From positions 11,259 to 75,258 of the forward strand of contig DATAKK010000015.1 of NCBI GenBank assembly GCA_036261615.1: DNA of 64,000 nucleotides. Direction: 5' to 3'. Source of the DNA: JAJYQH01 sp036261615 (GTDB lineage: Bacteria > Actinomycetota > Actinomycetes > Propionibacteriales > Propionibacteriaceae). The notes beneath the pieces were generated by a model that was not told the origin of the DNA, did not search any database, and saw nothing but the letters and a program-made list of their open reading frames with translations. This document shows positions 52,766 through 62,562 of this stretch, one piece after another. A program made the position numbers and the translations under genes. Every line of letters begins with the position of its first letter. Positions within the stretch are counted from its first letter, which is position 1.

Positions 52766-53641
52766 CTACTCGGCTCGCGCCGCGGGGCGGGCGGCGTCCT
52801 CGGCATCCGGGCGGAGCTTGCTGCTGCGCAGCAGGCGGGGGCCCGTGGTCAGGAGCAGGCCGCCGAGCATGTTGAGGGGGATGACCCACCAGACCCACTC
52901 CAGCCAGTGCAGGTACGTCGCGCCCGGCACCCCGGACAGGATGGCGCCGAACAGGATGATCGAGTCGAGCACCGAGTGGAACAGCGGGGCGCCGGCGAGG
53001 ATGAACGCCCCGCCGACGGACGCCGCGATCGCCGCGCCCGGGCTGTCGGTGCCCGCCTGCATGCGGGTCATCAGGGTGATGACGGCGCCGGCGAGCACCG
53101 CCAGGGCCAGGCCCCGCCACGACAGGCCGATGCCGAGGAAGTAGTCGGAGGACTCGACGAGGGTGTCGTGCAGTTGCGGGAAGGCGAGGACGACCAGGCC
53201 CATCGTCAGCCAGCCCCCGAGCAGGTTGGTGAGCAGGGTCACGACCCAGAGCCGGATCAGTTGCAGGAGCGTGCCCTCCCGGGCGAACACCGCGACGATC
53301 GGGTAGTAGAAGCCCTCGGTGAACAGCTCGGAGTGGGCGAGGAACAGCGCCATGAAACCGATCGAGAAGGCGAGGCCGCCGAGCAGGTGGCTGTGGGTCT
53401 CGTGCACGGTGAGCAGGTAGGCCAGCACGCCGAGGCTGATCTCCACGCCGCCGAGGAAACCGGTGGACACCAACGTCCGCCACGACCGGTTGAGCCGGTC
53501 GCCCCCCTCGCTGGCGGTGCTCTCGTAGGTGCTGCGGATCGGCTCCTCGACCGCGGCGGCCGCCTCCTCCGATCCCGCCGCCGGTGTCTCGTCCTCGGCG
53601 TCCGGTGCCGTGCGCTCGTGGTGGGGTGCTGGTTCCGACAT
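52766..53641 (-). CDS. formate/nitrite transporter (FNT) family channel
   Basis: 291 aa. A charged N-terminal extension (about 1-50) leads to six membrane helices. FLGGVEISLGVLAYLLTVHE, then HSELFTEGFYYPIVAVFAR and LLGGWLTMGLVV show the two broken-helix repeats of the FNT fold. Formate, nitrite or hydrosulfide are the usual substrates. ATG 53641 has GGAG upstream. A TAGGCT -10-like box lies on the minus strand about 48 nt upstream (plus 53689-53694). Divergent from the AKR gene. Confidence 0.85.
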   Translation of the reverse strand: MSEPAPHHERTAPDAEDETPAAGSEEAAAAVEEPIRSTYESTASEGGDRLNRSWRTLVSTGFLGGVEISLGVLAYLLTVHETHSHLLGGLAFSIGFMALFLAHSELFTEGFYYPIVAVFAREGTLLQLIRLWVVTLLTNLLGGWLTMGLVVLAFPQLHDTLVESSDYFLGIGLSWRGLALAVLAGAVITLMTRMQAGTDSPGAAIAASVGGAFILAGAPLFHSVLDSIILFGAILSGVPGATYLHWLEWVWWVIPLNMLGGLLLTTGPRLLRSSKLRPDAEDAARPAARAE

Positions 53642-53851
53642 GCTGCTCCGCTCGTCACAGGGGCGTCGGGGGCGCCCGGGAGAGATCCAGCCTACGAGTC
53701 GCCCGGGGCCCGGGAGCGCCGGCGGATCCACGATGTGACCGGTCACGCCCGCTCGGGCGCGCCGGTTGGCGGCTGCCGATAGGTTGGTGCCGTACCCCTG
53801 CGCCGCGGGTCCCCGACCGGCGCGGCGTCCGTACTTCCTCGAAGGAGAGAC
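53642..53851. promoter_or_regulatory. divergent promoter region, FNT / aldo-keto reductase
   Basis: Minus-strand TAGGCT (plus AGCCTA 53689-53694) for the channel, and plus-strand TAGGTT (53780-53785) for the reductase, with an AAGGAGAGA site just before ATG 53852. An inverted GGGCGCCCGGGAG ... CCCGGGAGCGCC pattern lies near 53671-53718. Confidence 0.45.
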
Positions 53852-54865
53852 ATGAAGTTCCGACACCTCGGCAGGTCCGGGATGAAGATCTCGGAGATCA
53901 CCTACGGCAACTGGCTCACCCACGGTTCCCAGGTCGAGAACGAGCAGGCGATGGCCTGCGTGCGCGCGGCGCTGGACGCCGGCATCACCACCTTCGACAC
54001 CGCCGACGCGTACGCCAACACGGCGGCGGAGACCGTGCTGGGCGAGGCGCTCAAGAACGAGCGGCGCGAGTCGCTCGAGATCTTCACCAAGGTCTACTGG
54101 CCGACCGGCCCCGGCGGCCACAACGACTCCGGCCTGTCGCGCAAGCACATCCTCGAGTCGATCAACGGCTCGCTGAAGCGGCTGCAGACCGACTACGTCG
54201 ACCTCTACCAGGCCCACCGCTACGACACCGAGACGCCGCTCGAGGAGACGATGCAGGCGTTCGCCGACGTCGTCCGGATGGGCAAGGCGCTCTACATCGG
54301 CGTGAGCGAGTGGACGGCCGACCAGATCCGCCAGGGCGCGGAACTGGCCAAGGACCTCGGCATCCAGCTGGTGAGCAACCAGCCGCAGTACTCGATGCTG
54401 TGGCGGGTGATCGAGGCCGAGGTCGTGCCCACGAGCGAGGAACTCGGCCTGAGCCAGGTCGTGTGGTCGCCGATCGCGCAGGGCGTGCTCACGGGCAAGT
54501 ACAAGCCGGGGCAGCCGGCGCCCGCCGGGTCGCGCGGCACCGACGAGAAGGGCGGCGCGAACTCGGTGCGCCGCTTCACCGACAACCAGGACCTGCTCGA
54601 GCGGGTGCAGAAGCTCCAGCCGATCGCCGACGAGCTGAACCTGTCGATGGCCCAGCTGGCCGTTGCCTGGGTGCTGCAGAACGACAACGTCGCGTGCGCG
54701 ATCATCGGCGCGTCCCGGCCGGAGCAGGTCACCGAGAACGTGGCGGCCAGCGGCGTGGAGATCCCCTCGGAGCTCCTGTCGAAGATCGACGAGGTGCTCG
54801 GCGACGTCGTCGTCCGCGACCCGGGGATGACGGCGCAGAACGCCCCGAAGAAGCGCCCCTCCTGA
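53852..54865 (+). CDS. aldo/keto reductase, KCNAB (voltage-gated channel beta-subunit-like) group
   Basis: 337 aa NADPH-dependent TIM-barrel reductase. It begins MKFRHLGRSGMKISEITYGN; the catalytic set is in FDTADAYANTAAETVLGEAL (Asp, Tyr), FTKVYW (Lys) and YQAHRYD (His). GASRPEQVTENVAAS near the C-terminus binds the nucleotide. It probably reduces aldehydes such as methylglyoxal (family knowledge). The gene is followed by a good intrinsic terminator and then the kdp operon. Confidence 0.9.
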   Translation: MKFRHLGRSGMKISEITYGNWLTHGSQVENEQAMACVRAALDAGITTFDTADAYANTAAETVLGEALKNERRESLEIFTKVYWPTGPGGHNDSGLSRKHILESINGSLKRLQTDYVDLYQAHRYDTETPLEETMQAFADVVRMGKALYIGVSEWTADQIRQGAELAKDLGIQLVSNQPQYSMLWRVIEAEVVPTSEELGLSQVVWSPIAQGVLTGKYKPGQPAPAGSRGTDEKGGANSVRRFTDNQDLLERVQKLQPIADELNLSMAQLAVAWVLQNDNVACAIIGASRPEQVTENVAASGVEIPSELLSKIDEVLGDVVVRDPGMTAQNAPKKRPS

Positions 54866-54888
54866 CGCCGGGGCGTCATCCGACCCGA

Positions 54889-54933
54889 ACCGGCACGCCG
54901 TGGTCACCATGACCCGGCGTGCCGGTCCGTTTT
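54889..54933 (+). terminator. intrinsic terminator after the aldo/keto reductase
   Basis: Perfect 12-bp stem ACCGGCACGCCG (54889-54900) / CGGCGTGCCGGT (54915-54926) followed by CCGTTTT: the only hairpin I found here with a T-run. Confidence 0.85.
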
Positions 54934-54952
54934 CCGGGCCCCGGCCCCCGGT

Positions 54953-54978
54953 GTTAAGAACCCGTCAAGGGGCGTCAA
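54953..54978 (+). promoter_or_regulatory. candidate KdpE binding site
   Basis: Three direct half-sites GTTAA (54953), GTCAA (54964) and GTCAA (54974), spaced 11 and 10 bp, one helical turn, the layout used by OmpR-family response regulators. Located 52 nt before kdpF. Confidence 0.55.
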
Positions 54979-55029
54979 CGCTCGATCAGGACGCGGCCAC
55001 GACCGCGCCGACGGTGGTGCGCTGGAGGC

Positions 55030-55116
55030 GTGCTTGAAACAGTGATGTGTCTGGTGATCGTCGCCGCCCTGTTGGGTTACCTCATCGGGGCCCTGCTGCA
55101 CCCTGAGCGCTTCTGA
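55030..55116 (+). CDS. kdpF: potassium-transporting ATPase subunit KdpF
   Basis: 28-residue single-helix peptide starting at GTG 55030 (about VLETVMCLVIVAALLGYLIG, then ALLHPERF). One hydrophobic helix and the basic/acidic HPERF end are typical of KdpF, which stabilises the Kdp complex. CTGGAGGC is upstream, and its stop overlaps the kdpA ATG (TGATG). Too short for default gene finders. Confidence 0.9.
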   Translation: MLETVMCLVIVAALLGYLIGALLHPERF

Positions 55117-56765
55117 TGGGCGAGGCCGCCTCGGCCGCCACGACGCTGGGGGCCGTGGTCGTCCTGCTCGGGATCGTCTACGTTCCGCTCGGCGGCTGGA
55201 TGGCCCGCGTCTACACCTCCGAGAAGGACTGGCGGCTGGAGCGGGTGATCTACCGCCTCGTCGGGGTCGACCCGCAGGGCGAACAGCACTGGCGGCGCTA
55301 CCTCCTGTCGGTGCTCGTCCTGAGTGCCGCAGGCATCGTCGGATTGTGGCTGCTGATCCTGCTGCAGGGCCGGCTCCCGTGGGACGCCGGGCGCACCGGC
55401 ATGGACTGGCACACGGCGCTCAACACCGCGGTGTCGTTCGTCACCAACACCAACTGGCAGTCCTACGCCGGCGAGACGGGCGCCGGATACCTCGTCGACA
55501 TGGCCGGGCTGGCCGTGTGGAACTTCCTGTCGGCGGCGATGGGGATGGCGGTGGCCGCCGGGTTCGTGCGGGGGCTGGTGCGCTCGGGCACGGACCGGCT
55601 CGGCAACTTCTGGGTCGACCTGGTCCGGTCCGTCGTCCGGATCCTCCTGCCGATCTCCGTGGTCGCGGCGCTGGTGCTCGTCGCCGGGGGTGTCATCCAG
55701 AACCTCACCGACCCGGTCACCGTGCACACCCTCACCGGCGGCACCCAGGTGGTGCAGGGCGGCCCGGTGGCGTCGCAGGAGGCGATCAAGCTGCTGGGCA
55801 CCAACGGCGGCGGCATCTTCAACGCCAACTCGGCCCATCCCTTCGAGAACCCGGCGCCCTGGACGTTCTTCCTCGAACTGGTGCTGCTGCTGTGCATCCC
55901 GTTCAGCTTCCCCCGCACCTACGCGCTCATGGCGGGTGACCGGCGCCAGGAGCGTCCGGTGCTCGGTGTGATGGCCGTCCTGTACGTGGCGACGTCCGGG
56001 CTGGCGGTGTGGGCCGAACTGGTGGCGGCGCACGGGCCGGCGGGTGCCATGGAGGGCAAGGAGCAGCGGCTGGGCGTCGCGGCGTCCATGCTGTTCGGGG
56101 TCGCGACGACCGGAACGTCGACGGGGGCGGTGGTGGCGTCGCACGATTCGATGTCGGCGCTCGGTGGGGGCCTGCTGCTGTTCAACATGCACCTGGGCGA
56201 GATCTCCCCCGGAGGCGTGGGCAGCGGGCTCTACTCGATCCTCGTGCTGGCGGTCATGGCGGTGTTCCTCGCCGGGCTGATGGTCGGCCGGACCCCGGAG
56301 ATGCTCGGCAAGACGATCGGACGCCGGGAGATCACGTGGGCGTCGCTGTACGTCCTCGTCATGCCGGCGGTCGCCCTCGTCGGCACCGCGGTGGCCCTGT
56401 GGGTGCCGCAGGCCCGCGCCGGTCTGCTGGCCTCCGGGCCGCACGGGCTCTCGGAGATGCTGTACGCCTACACGTCGGCGGCGAACAACAACGGGTCGGC
56501 GTTCGCGGGGCTGTCGAGCGACCAGCCGTTCCTCAACCTCACCCTCGCGGCGGCCATGGCGGTGGGCCGGTTCGCCCCGATCGCCCTGGTGCTCGCCCTG
56601 GCCGGTGAGCTCGCGGCTCAGCATCCGCGGCCCGTGACGGACGGGACGATGCCCACCCACACGGCCGTCTTCGGGGTGCTGCTCCTCGCGGTCACGCTCA
56701 TCGTCGCCGCGCTCACGTTCTTCCCGGCCCTGGCGCTGGGACCGCTTGCGGAGGGACTGCGATGA
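55116..56765 (+). CDS. kdpA: potassium-transporting ATPase subunit KdpA
   Basis: 549 aa potassium channel-like subunit with about ten membrane helices. Selectivity-filter loops include TNTNWQSYAGE (about residue 110), GTNGGGIFNANSAHPFENP (about 228) and ATTGTSTGAV (about 330), and a fourth at TSAANNNGSAFAGL (about 453). It has the usual length. Translation is coupled to kdpF and kdpB by overlapping codons. Confidence 0.96.
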   Translation: MGEAASAATTLGAVVVLLGIVYVPLGGWMARVYTSEKDWRLERVIYRLVGVDPQGEQHWRRYLLSVLVLSAAGIVGLWLLILLQGRLPWDAGRTGMDWHTALNTAVSFVTNTNWQSYAGETGAGYLVDMAGLAVWNFLSAAMGMAVAAGFVRGLVRSGTDRLGNFWVDLVRSVVRILLPISVVAALVLVAGGVIQNLTDPVTVHTLTGGTQVVQGGPVASQEAIKLLGTNGGGIFNANSAHPFENPAPWTFFLELVLLLCIPFSFPRTYALMAGDRRQERPVLGVMAVLYVATSGLAVWAELVAAHGPAGAMEGKEQRLGVAASMLFGVATTGTSTGAVVASHDSMSALGGGLLLFNMHLGEISPGGVGSGLYSILVLAVMAVFLAGLMVGRTPEMLGKTIGRREITWASLYVLVMPAVALVGTAVALWVPQARAGLLASGPHGLSEMLYAYTSAANNNGSAFAGLSSDQPFLNLTLAAAMAVGRFAPIALVLALAGELAAQHPRPVTDGTMPTHTAVFGVLLLAVTLIVAALTFFPALALGPLAEGLR

Positions 56766-58819
56766 CCATCCACCAGCCGGTGCGGGCCGGGATCCTCGCC
56801 ACGGCCTGGCAGTCGCTGCCCCAGGCGCTGCTGCGGCTTGACCCCCGGGTGCAGGTCCGCTCACCGGTGATGTTCGTCGTCTGGGTCGGATCGGCCCTGT
56901 GCACCGGCCTCGCGGTCGCCCATCCCACGGTGTTCGCCTGGGGTGTCACCGGCTGGCTCTGGGCGACGATCGTCTTCGCCAACCTCGCCGAGGCCATCGC
57001 CGAGGGACGCGGCAAGGCGCAGGCCGAGACGCTGCGCCGGGCCAAGCGGGACACGATGGCGCGGCGGCTCACCGGGCACGGCGAGGAGGTCGTGCCGGCG
57101 TCCTCGTTGGGCATCGGCGACCGTGTGGTCGTGGAGGCAGGGGAGGTCATCCCCGGGGATGGTGACGTGGTCGAGGGCATCGCCAGCGTCGATGAGTCGG
57201 CGATCACCGGCGAATCGGCCCCGGTCATCCGCGAGTCGGGCGGCGACCGGTGCGCCGTCACCGGCGGGACGACCGTGCTGTCGGACCGGATCGTCGTCCG
57301 CATCACGACCCGGCCGGGGGAGACGTTCATCGACCGGATGATCGCCCTCGTCGAAGGCGCCGCCCGCCAGAAGACGCCCAACGAGATCGCGCTGTCGATC
57401 CTGCTCACCGTGCTGACGATCATCTTCCTGCTGGCCGTGGCGACGCTGCAGCCCCTGGCGGCCTACTCGGGGCGGGCGCAGTCGCTCGTCGTGCTCGCCG
57501 CCCTGCTCGTCTGCCTGATCCCCACGACGATCAGCGCCCTGCTGTCGGCGATCGGCATCGCCGGGATGGACCGGCTGGTTCAACGCAACGTGCTGGCCAT
57601 GTCCGGGCGCGCGGTGGAGGCCGCCGGCGACGTGTCGACCCTGCTCCTCGACAAGACGGGCACGATCACCCTCGGCAACCGCCGGGCGACCGACTTCTTC
57701 CCCACCGAGGGGGTGGCCCGCGCGGAGCTGCTCGCGGCCGCCTACCAGGCGTCCCTCGCGGACGAGACCCCCGAGGGGCGGTCGATCGTCGACCTGGCCG
57801 GGGACATGCTCCGCGAGGCCGGCGACGGGGGCGGCGGGGTACCGGTCGGGGTGGCCGGTGGCGAGGCGGTCGCCTTCACCGCGCAGACGCGGATGTCGGG
57901 GGTCGACCTGCCCGACGGCACCCAGATCCGCAAGGGCGCCGGCGGGGCGGTCGCCACCTGGGTGCGGGAGTGGGGCGGCGCCGCCTCGGCGCAGGCCCGG
58001 ACCCTCGGTGACGGCGTCGCCGGCGAGGGCGGGACGCCGCTCAGCGTGGCCGTCTGGCGTCCGGGGGAGCCGCCGCGCGAACTGGGCGTCGTCCAGTTGA
58101 AGGACATCGTCAAGACCGGCATGCAGGAACGCTTCAGTGAACTGCGCCGGATGGGGATCAGGACGGTGATGATCACCGGGGACAACCCGCTCACGGCGCG
58201 GTCGATCGCCGAGGAGGCCGGGGTCGACGACTTCCTCGCCGAGGCGACCCCGGAGGACAAGCTCGCCCTCATCCGCCGCGAGCAGGCGGGCGGCCGGCTC
58301 GTCGCCATGACCGGTGACGGCACCAACGACGCGCCCGCCCTCGCCCAGGCCGACGTCGGCGTCGCCATGAACACCGGCACCTCCGCGGCGAAGGAGGCCG
58401 GGAACATGGTCGACCTCGACTCCGACCCGACCAAGCTCATCGACATTGTCGCGATCGGCAAGCAGTTGCTCATCACCCGGGGAGCGCTCACCACCTTCTC
58501 CATCGCCAACGACGTCGCCAAGTACTTCGCGATCATCCCGGCGATGTTCGCCGGGATCTTCCCGGGGCTCGAACGGCTCAACGTGATGCGCCTGCACAGC
58601 CCGGAGTCGGCCATGCTGTCGGCGGTCATCTTCAACGCGTTGATCATCGTCGCGCTCATCCCCCTCGCGCTGCGCGGCGTCCGGTACCGGCCGATGAGCG
58701 CCGCGTCGATGCTGTCGCGCAACCTGCTCGTCTACGGACTCGGGGGCCTGGTGGCGCCGTTCCTCGGGATCAAGCTGCTCGACCTCGTCGTCTCCCTCGT
58801 CCCGGGGCTGGCCTCATGA
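56762..58819 (+). CDS. kdpB: potassium-transporting ATPase subunit KdpB
   Basis: 685 aa P-type ATPase. The phosphorylated Asp297 is in LLLDKTGTITLGN; the actuator loop is ITGESAP; MITGDNPLTA and the hinge MTGDGTNDAPALAQADVGVA are intact. It energises potassium movement through KdpA. The ATG overlaps the kdpA stop and the stop overlaps kdpC. Confidence 0.97.
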   Translation: MTIHQPVRAGILATAWQSLPQALLRLDPRVQVRSPVMFVVWVGSALCTGLAVAHPTVFAWGVTGWLWATIVFANLAEAIAEGRGKAQAETLRRAKRDTMARRLTGHGEEVVPASSLGIGDRVVVEAGEVIPGDGDVVEGIASVDESAITGESAPVIRESGGDRCAVTGGTTVLSDRIVVRITTRPGETFIDRMIALVEGAARQKTPNEIALSILLTVLTIIFLLAVATLQPLAAYSGRAQSLVVLAALLVCLIPTTISALLSAIGIAGMDRLVQRNVLAMSGRAVEAAGDVSTLLLDKTGTITLGNRRATDFFPTEGVARAELLAAAYQASLADETPEGRSIVDLAGDMLREAGDGGGGVPVGVAGGEAVAFTAQTRMSGVDLPDGTQIRKGAGGAVATWVREWGGAASAQARTLGDGVAGEGGTPLSVAVWRPGEPPRELGVVQLKDIVKTGMQERFSELRRMGIRTVMITGDNPLTARSIAEEAGVDDFLAEATPEDKLALIRREQAGGRLVAMTGDGTNDAPALAQADVGVAMNTGTSAAKEAGNMVDLDSDPTKLIDIVAIGKQLLITRGALTTFSIANDVAKYFAIIPAMFAGIFPGLERLNVMRLHSPESAMLSAVIFNALIIVALIPLALRGVRYRPMSAASMLSRNLLVYGLGGLVAPFLGIKLLDLVVSLVPGLAS

Positions 58820-59391
58820 GCGCCCTCCTCCGACAGCTGGCCGCCGCGGTGCGGGTGCTCGTCGTCATGACCGTGCTGCTGGGGTTCGGCTACCCGCTGC
58901 TGGTGACGGGCATCGCCCAGCTGACGATGCCGCACCGCGCCGACGGGTCGCTCGTGTCCGTGGACGGGCGGGTGATCGGGTCGTCACTGCTCGGTCAGGC
59001 GTACTCGGGGCAACAATGGTTCCAGGGACGCCCGTCCGCGAGCGACTACTCCGGGTCGGCGTCCGGGGGCACCAATCTGAGCATGGACGATCCCCGGGAG
59101 GTCGCGGCGGTGAACGAACTGCGGCAGCGGTTGCTGCGCGACAACCCCGACGCTGTGGGCCCGGTTCCGCCCGACGCGCTCACGGCCTCCGCCTCCGGCC
59201 TCGACCCCGACATCTCTCCGGCCTACGCCTACTGGCAGGTGCCCCGGATCGCGAGGCTGCGAGGCGTCCCCGAGGCCGAGATCACCGCGCTCGTCGCGGG
59301 CTCGGTGCAGCCGCGGACGCTGGGATTCATCGGGGAGCCCCGGGTCGACGTGCTCGACCTCAACCTGCGGCTCGCCGCCCTCCGGGGCTAG
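58816..59391 (+). CDS. kdpC: potassium-transporting ATPase subunit KdpC
   Basis: 191 aa. One N-terminal membrane helix (about 14-34, LVVMTVLLGFGYPLLVTGIA), then the extracellular domain with GSSLLGQAYSGQQWFQGRPS and DPDISPAYAYWQVPRIARLR, the family hallmarks. It stabilises the KdpFABC complex. Coupled to kdpB; kdpD begins 7 nt after its stop. Confidence 0.95.
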   Translation: MSALLRQLAAAVRVLVVMTVLLGFGYPLLVTGIAQLTMPHRADGSLVSVDGRVIGSSLLGQAYSGQQWFQGRPSASDYSGSASGGTNLSMDDPREVAAVNELRQRLLRDNPDAVGPVPPDALTASASGLDPDISPAYAYWQVPRIARLRGVPEAEITALVAGSVQPRTLGFIGEPRVDVLDLNLRLAALRG

Positions 59392-59398
59392 GCACGCC

Positions 59399-61876
59399 GT
59401 GCCTCGCGGGTCGCTGCGGATCTACCTCGGTGCCGCGCCCGGGGTGGGCAAGACGGTCGCCATGCTCGACGAGGGGCGCCGCCGCCGCGACCGCGGGCAG
59501 GACGTCGTCATCGGCTTCCTCGAGACGCACGGGCGGGCGTTCACGGCCCAGGCCGCCGACGGGCTCGAGGTGGTGCCCCGCCGCACCGTGGTCTATCGCG
59601 GCACGCGGATGGAGGAGATGGACACGGCCGCCATCCTCGCCCGCGAACCCGCCCTCGTGCTGGTCGACGAACTCGCCCACACCAACGCTCCCGGGTCGGC
59701 CCACGAGAAGCGGTGGCAGGACGTCGAAGACCTGCGCGAAGCGGGCATCAACGTCATCAGCACCGTCAACATCCAGCACCTGGAGTCGTTGAACGACGCC
59801 GTCCAGAACATCACCGGGACGACCCAGCGGGAGACGGTGCCCGACGACGTGGTGCGCTCGGCGGACCAGATCGAACTGGTCGACATGACGCCGGAGGCGC
59901 TGCGGCGCCGGCTCGCGCACGGCCACGTGTACGCCCTCGACCGGGTCGACGCCGCGCTCAGCAACTACTTCCGGCCGGGCAACCTGAGCGCGCTCCGCGA
60001 ACTGGCCCTCGTCTGGCTCGCCGACCGGGTCGAGGAGAACATCACCAGCTACCGCGAGGAGAAGGGCATCGCCGCGGCCTGGCCGACCCGGGAGCGGGTG
60101 CTGGTCGCGCTCACCGATGGCTCGGACGCCCCGCGGCTGCTGCGCCGGGGCGCCCGGATCGCCTCGCGCGGCGTCGGCGGCGAACTGCACGCGGTCTACG
60201 TGGCCAGCGCGGACGGGCTGCGGGCGGCGTCCATCACCGGCATGGTCGCCCAGCGGCTGCTCACCTCGGAGCTCGGGGGGCACTACCACACGGTCAGCGC
60301 CGACGACACCGCGGCGGCCGTCGTGCAGACCGCTCAGGCGCTCAACGCGAGCCAGATCGTCGTGGGGGCCGCCCGGGGCGGGTGGTGGCGGAGGGTGCTG
60401 GGCCCCGGCCTCGCGCGGCGCATCATCGCCACGGCGGGGGACATCGACGTGCTCGTCATCCCTCAGGCGCGATCGGACGAACCGCCGCGGCGCCTGACCG
60501 AGGGCGCGGGCCCGCATGCCCTGGGCTGGCTGCTCGCGATCGTGCTGCCGGCGGTGGTGACCGGCCTGCTGCTCGCCCTGCCGACCCGGCCGACGCTCAC
60601 CATCCCGCTCATGGTCTACCTGCTGACCACCGTGATGGTCAGCCTCGTCGGCGACTTCGTCGCCGCGATCGTCTGCGCCGTCGGCTCGTCCCTCATCGTC
60701 AACTGGTTCTTCACCGCCCCCGTGGGGACGTTCACGATCGCCGAACCCGACAACGCGTTCGCCCTGGCGGTCTACGTCGTGGTGGCGGTGATCGTCGCCG
60801 GCATCGTCAACAGGATCCGCACCCGCACCACCCAGGCGCTGGAGGCGCAGCGGGTGTCGGCCACCCTGGTCGAGTTGTCCCACGCCCTGCTGCAGTCCAC
60901 CGCCCAGCTGCGTCTGCTGCTCGAGCGGGCCACCGAGATGCTCCGCGCGCAGGGCGCCGGTCTGGTCGTCGAGACGCCGGGGGGTGGTGTCGAGGTGGTC
61001 GAGGCCACCGACGACTTCCTCTGGCCGTCGCCGGGAGGGGCGGAGACGATCGAGCCGGTGAGCGACCGGCACCGCCTCATCATCCAGAACCCGTCGCTCA
61101 CCCCGTCGTCGGTGGAGCTGGTCGCCGTCTTCGCGGCCCACGCCGCGGCGATCCTCACCCGCCGCGAGCTGGCCGCCGCCGCCCGCTCCGCCGAGGTGCT
61201 GGAACGCGACAACAAGGCTCGGACCGCCCTGCTGTCGGCCGTGTCCCACGACCTGCGGACCCCCCTCACCGGCATCAAGGCCGCGGTGACCAGCCTGCGC
61301 TCGGGCGAGGTCACCCTGTCACCCGACGATCAGGCCGAACTCCTCGCCACCATCGACCAGAGTTCCGATCGGCTGGAGCGGCTGATCACGAACCTGCTCG
61401 ACATGTCGCGGATCTCGGCCGGCGCGACCACCGTGCGTCCCCAGGCCGTCGACATCGCCGAGTCGGTCGACTCGGCGGTCATGGCCCTTCCGGACGCCGG
61501 TCGGGTGTCGGTCGCCGGGACCTCCGCGCTCGCGCTCGCCGACCCCGTGCTGCTCGACCGGGTGATCGCCAACCTCGTCGAGAACGCCCTCGTGCACACC
61601 GGGTCCCGGGTCACTGTCGACACCGGGTCGGCGAGCGGCGACGCGGTCATCCGCGTCATCGACCACGGCCCCGGGGTTCCCGTGGGCGACCGCGAGGCGA
61701 TCTTCCGGCCCTTCCAGCGGCAGGGGGACATCGGTGCCGTCGACGGCGTGGGCCTGGGCCTCGCCGTGGCGCGGGGCCTGGCCGAGGCCATGTCGGGGGC
61801 GGTGACGGCCGAGGACACGCCGGGCGGCGGACTGACGATGACGATCAGCCTGCCACTCGCGGAGGCGGGAGAATGA
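59399..61876 (+). CDS. kdpD: sensor histidine kinase KdpD
   Basis: 825 aa. N-terminal KdpD domain with Walker A GAAPGVGKT (about 11-19) and VLVDELAHTNAPGS, a universal-stress-like domain (about 240-355), four membrane helices (about 375-480), GAF-like region, HisKA with His617 in AVSHDLRTPLTG, and an ATPase domain (DRVIANLVENAL; GVGLGLAVARGL). It senses low potassium or ionic strength and phosphorylates KdpE. GTG 59399. Its stop overlaps kdpE. Confidence 0.96.
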   Translation: MPRGSLRIYLGAAPGVGKTVAMLDEGRRRRDRGQDVVIGFLETHGRAFTAQAADGLEVVPRRTVVYRGTRMEEMDTAAILAREPALVLVDELAHTNAPGSAHEKRWQDVEDLREAGINVISTVNIQHLESLNDAVQNITGTTQRETVPDDVVRSADQIELVDMTPEALRRRLAHGHVYALDRVDAALSNYFRPGNLSALRELALVWLADRVEENITSYREEKGIAAAWPTRERVLVALTDGSDAPRLLRRGARIASRGVGGELHAVYVASADGLRAASITGMVAQRLLTSELGGHYHTVSADDTAAAVVQTAQALNASQIVVGAARGGWWRRVLGPGLARRIIATAGDIDVLVIPQARSDEPPRRLTEGAGPHALGWLLAIVLPAVVTGLLLALPTRPTLTIPLMVYLLTTVMVSLVGDFVAAIVCAVGSSLIVNWFFTAPVGTFTIAEPDNAFALAVYVVVAVIVAGIVNRIRTRTTQALEAQRVSATLVELSHALLQSTAQLRLLLERATEMLRAQGAGLVVETPGGGVEVVEATDDFLWPSPGGAETIEPVSDRHRLIIQNPSLTPSSVELVAVFAAHAAAILTRRELAAAARSAEVLERDNKARTALLSAVSHDLRTPLTGIKAAVTSLRSGEVTLSPDDQAELLATIDQSSDRLERLITNLLDMSRISAGATTVRPQAVDIAESVDSAVMALPDAGRVSVAGTSALALADPVLLDRVIANLVENALVHTGSRVTVDTGSASGDAVIRVIDHGPGVPVGDREAIFRPFQRQGDIGAVDGVGLGLAVARGLAEAMSGAVTAEDTPGGGLTMTISLPLAEAGE

Positions 61877-62562
61877 CCGACATGGGGACGCGGATCCTGG
61901 TCGTCGAGGACGACGCTCCGATCGTCCGCACCCTGCGCATCAACCTGCGCGCCCGTGGCTACGACGTCGTCGTGGCCACGACCGGAACCGCGGCGCTGGC
62001 GTCGGTGGCGGACGAAGCGCCCGACCTCATCGTGCTCGACCTCGGCCTCCCCGACATGGACGGCATCGACGTGCTGCGCCGCATCCGGAGCCGCGCCGAC
62101 GTGCCGGTCATCGTCCTCACCGCCCGATCGGACGCCGACGACAAGGTCGAGGCCCTCGACGAAGGCGCCGACGACTATGTGACCAAGCCCTTCGGCATGG
62201 ACGAGCTGCTGGCCCGGCTGCGGGCGAACCTGCGCAGGAGCCTCGCCGGGCCCTCCGCGCTGCCGCCGGTGCACACCGACGACTTCGACCTCGACTTCAG
62301 CACCTTCCGGGCGACCCGCGAGGGGCTTCCCGTGCGGCTCACCCCGACCGAGTGGAAGCTGCTCGCCGAACTCGCCCGGCGGCGCTCGACCGTGGTTCCG
62401 CACACCCAGCTCCTGCACGCCGTCTGGGGTCCGGCGTACGGCCGGGAGGCCAACTATCTCCGGGTCTACGCGAACCAGCTGCGCCGCAAGCTGGAGCCGG
62501 ACCCGGCGCATCCCCGGTATCTGCTCACCGAGCCGGGCATGGGGTACTGCCTGCGCTGGTGA
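61873..62562 (+). CDS. kdpE: response regulator KdpE
   Basis: 229 aa OmpR-family regulator. Receiver with phospho-acceptor Asp56 in IVLDLGLPDMDG and switch Lys in DYVTKPFGMDELL; C-terminal winged helix from about 130 (VRLTPTEWKLLAELARR; NYLRVYANQLRRKLE). It activates kdpFABC. Placed in the same operon downstream of kdpD with an ATGA overlap, so the system is autoregulated. In Mycobacterium kdpDE are instead divergent from kdpFABC. Confidence 0.96.
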   Translation: MTDMGTRILVVEDDAPIVRTLRINLRARGYDVVVATTGTAALASVADEAPDLIVLDLGLPDMDGIDVLRRIRSRADVPVIVLTARSDADDKVEALDEGADDYVTKPFGMDELLARLRANLRRSLAGPSALPPVHTDDFDLDFSTFRATREGLPVRLTPTEWKLLAELARRRSTVVPHTQLLHAVWGPAYGREANYLRVYANQLRRKLEPDPAHPRYLLTEPGMGYCLRW

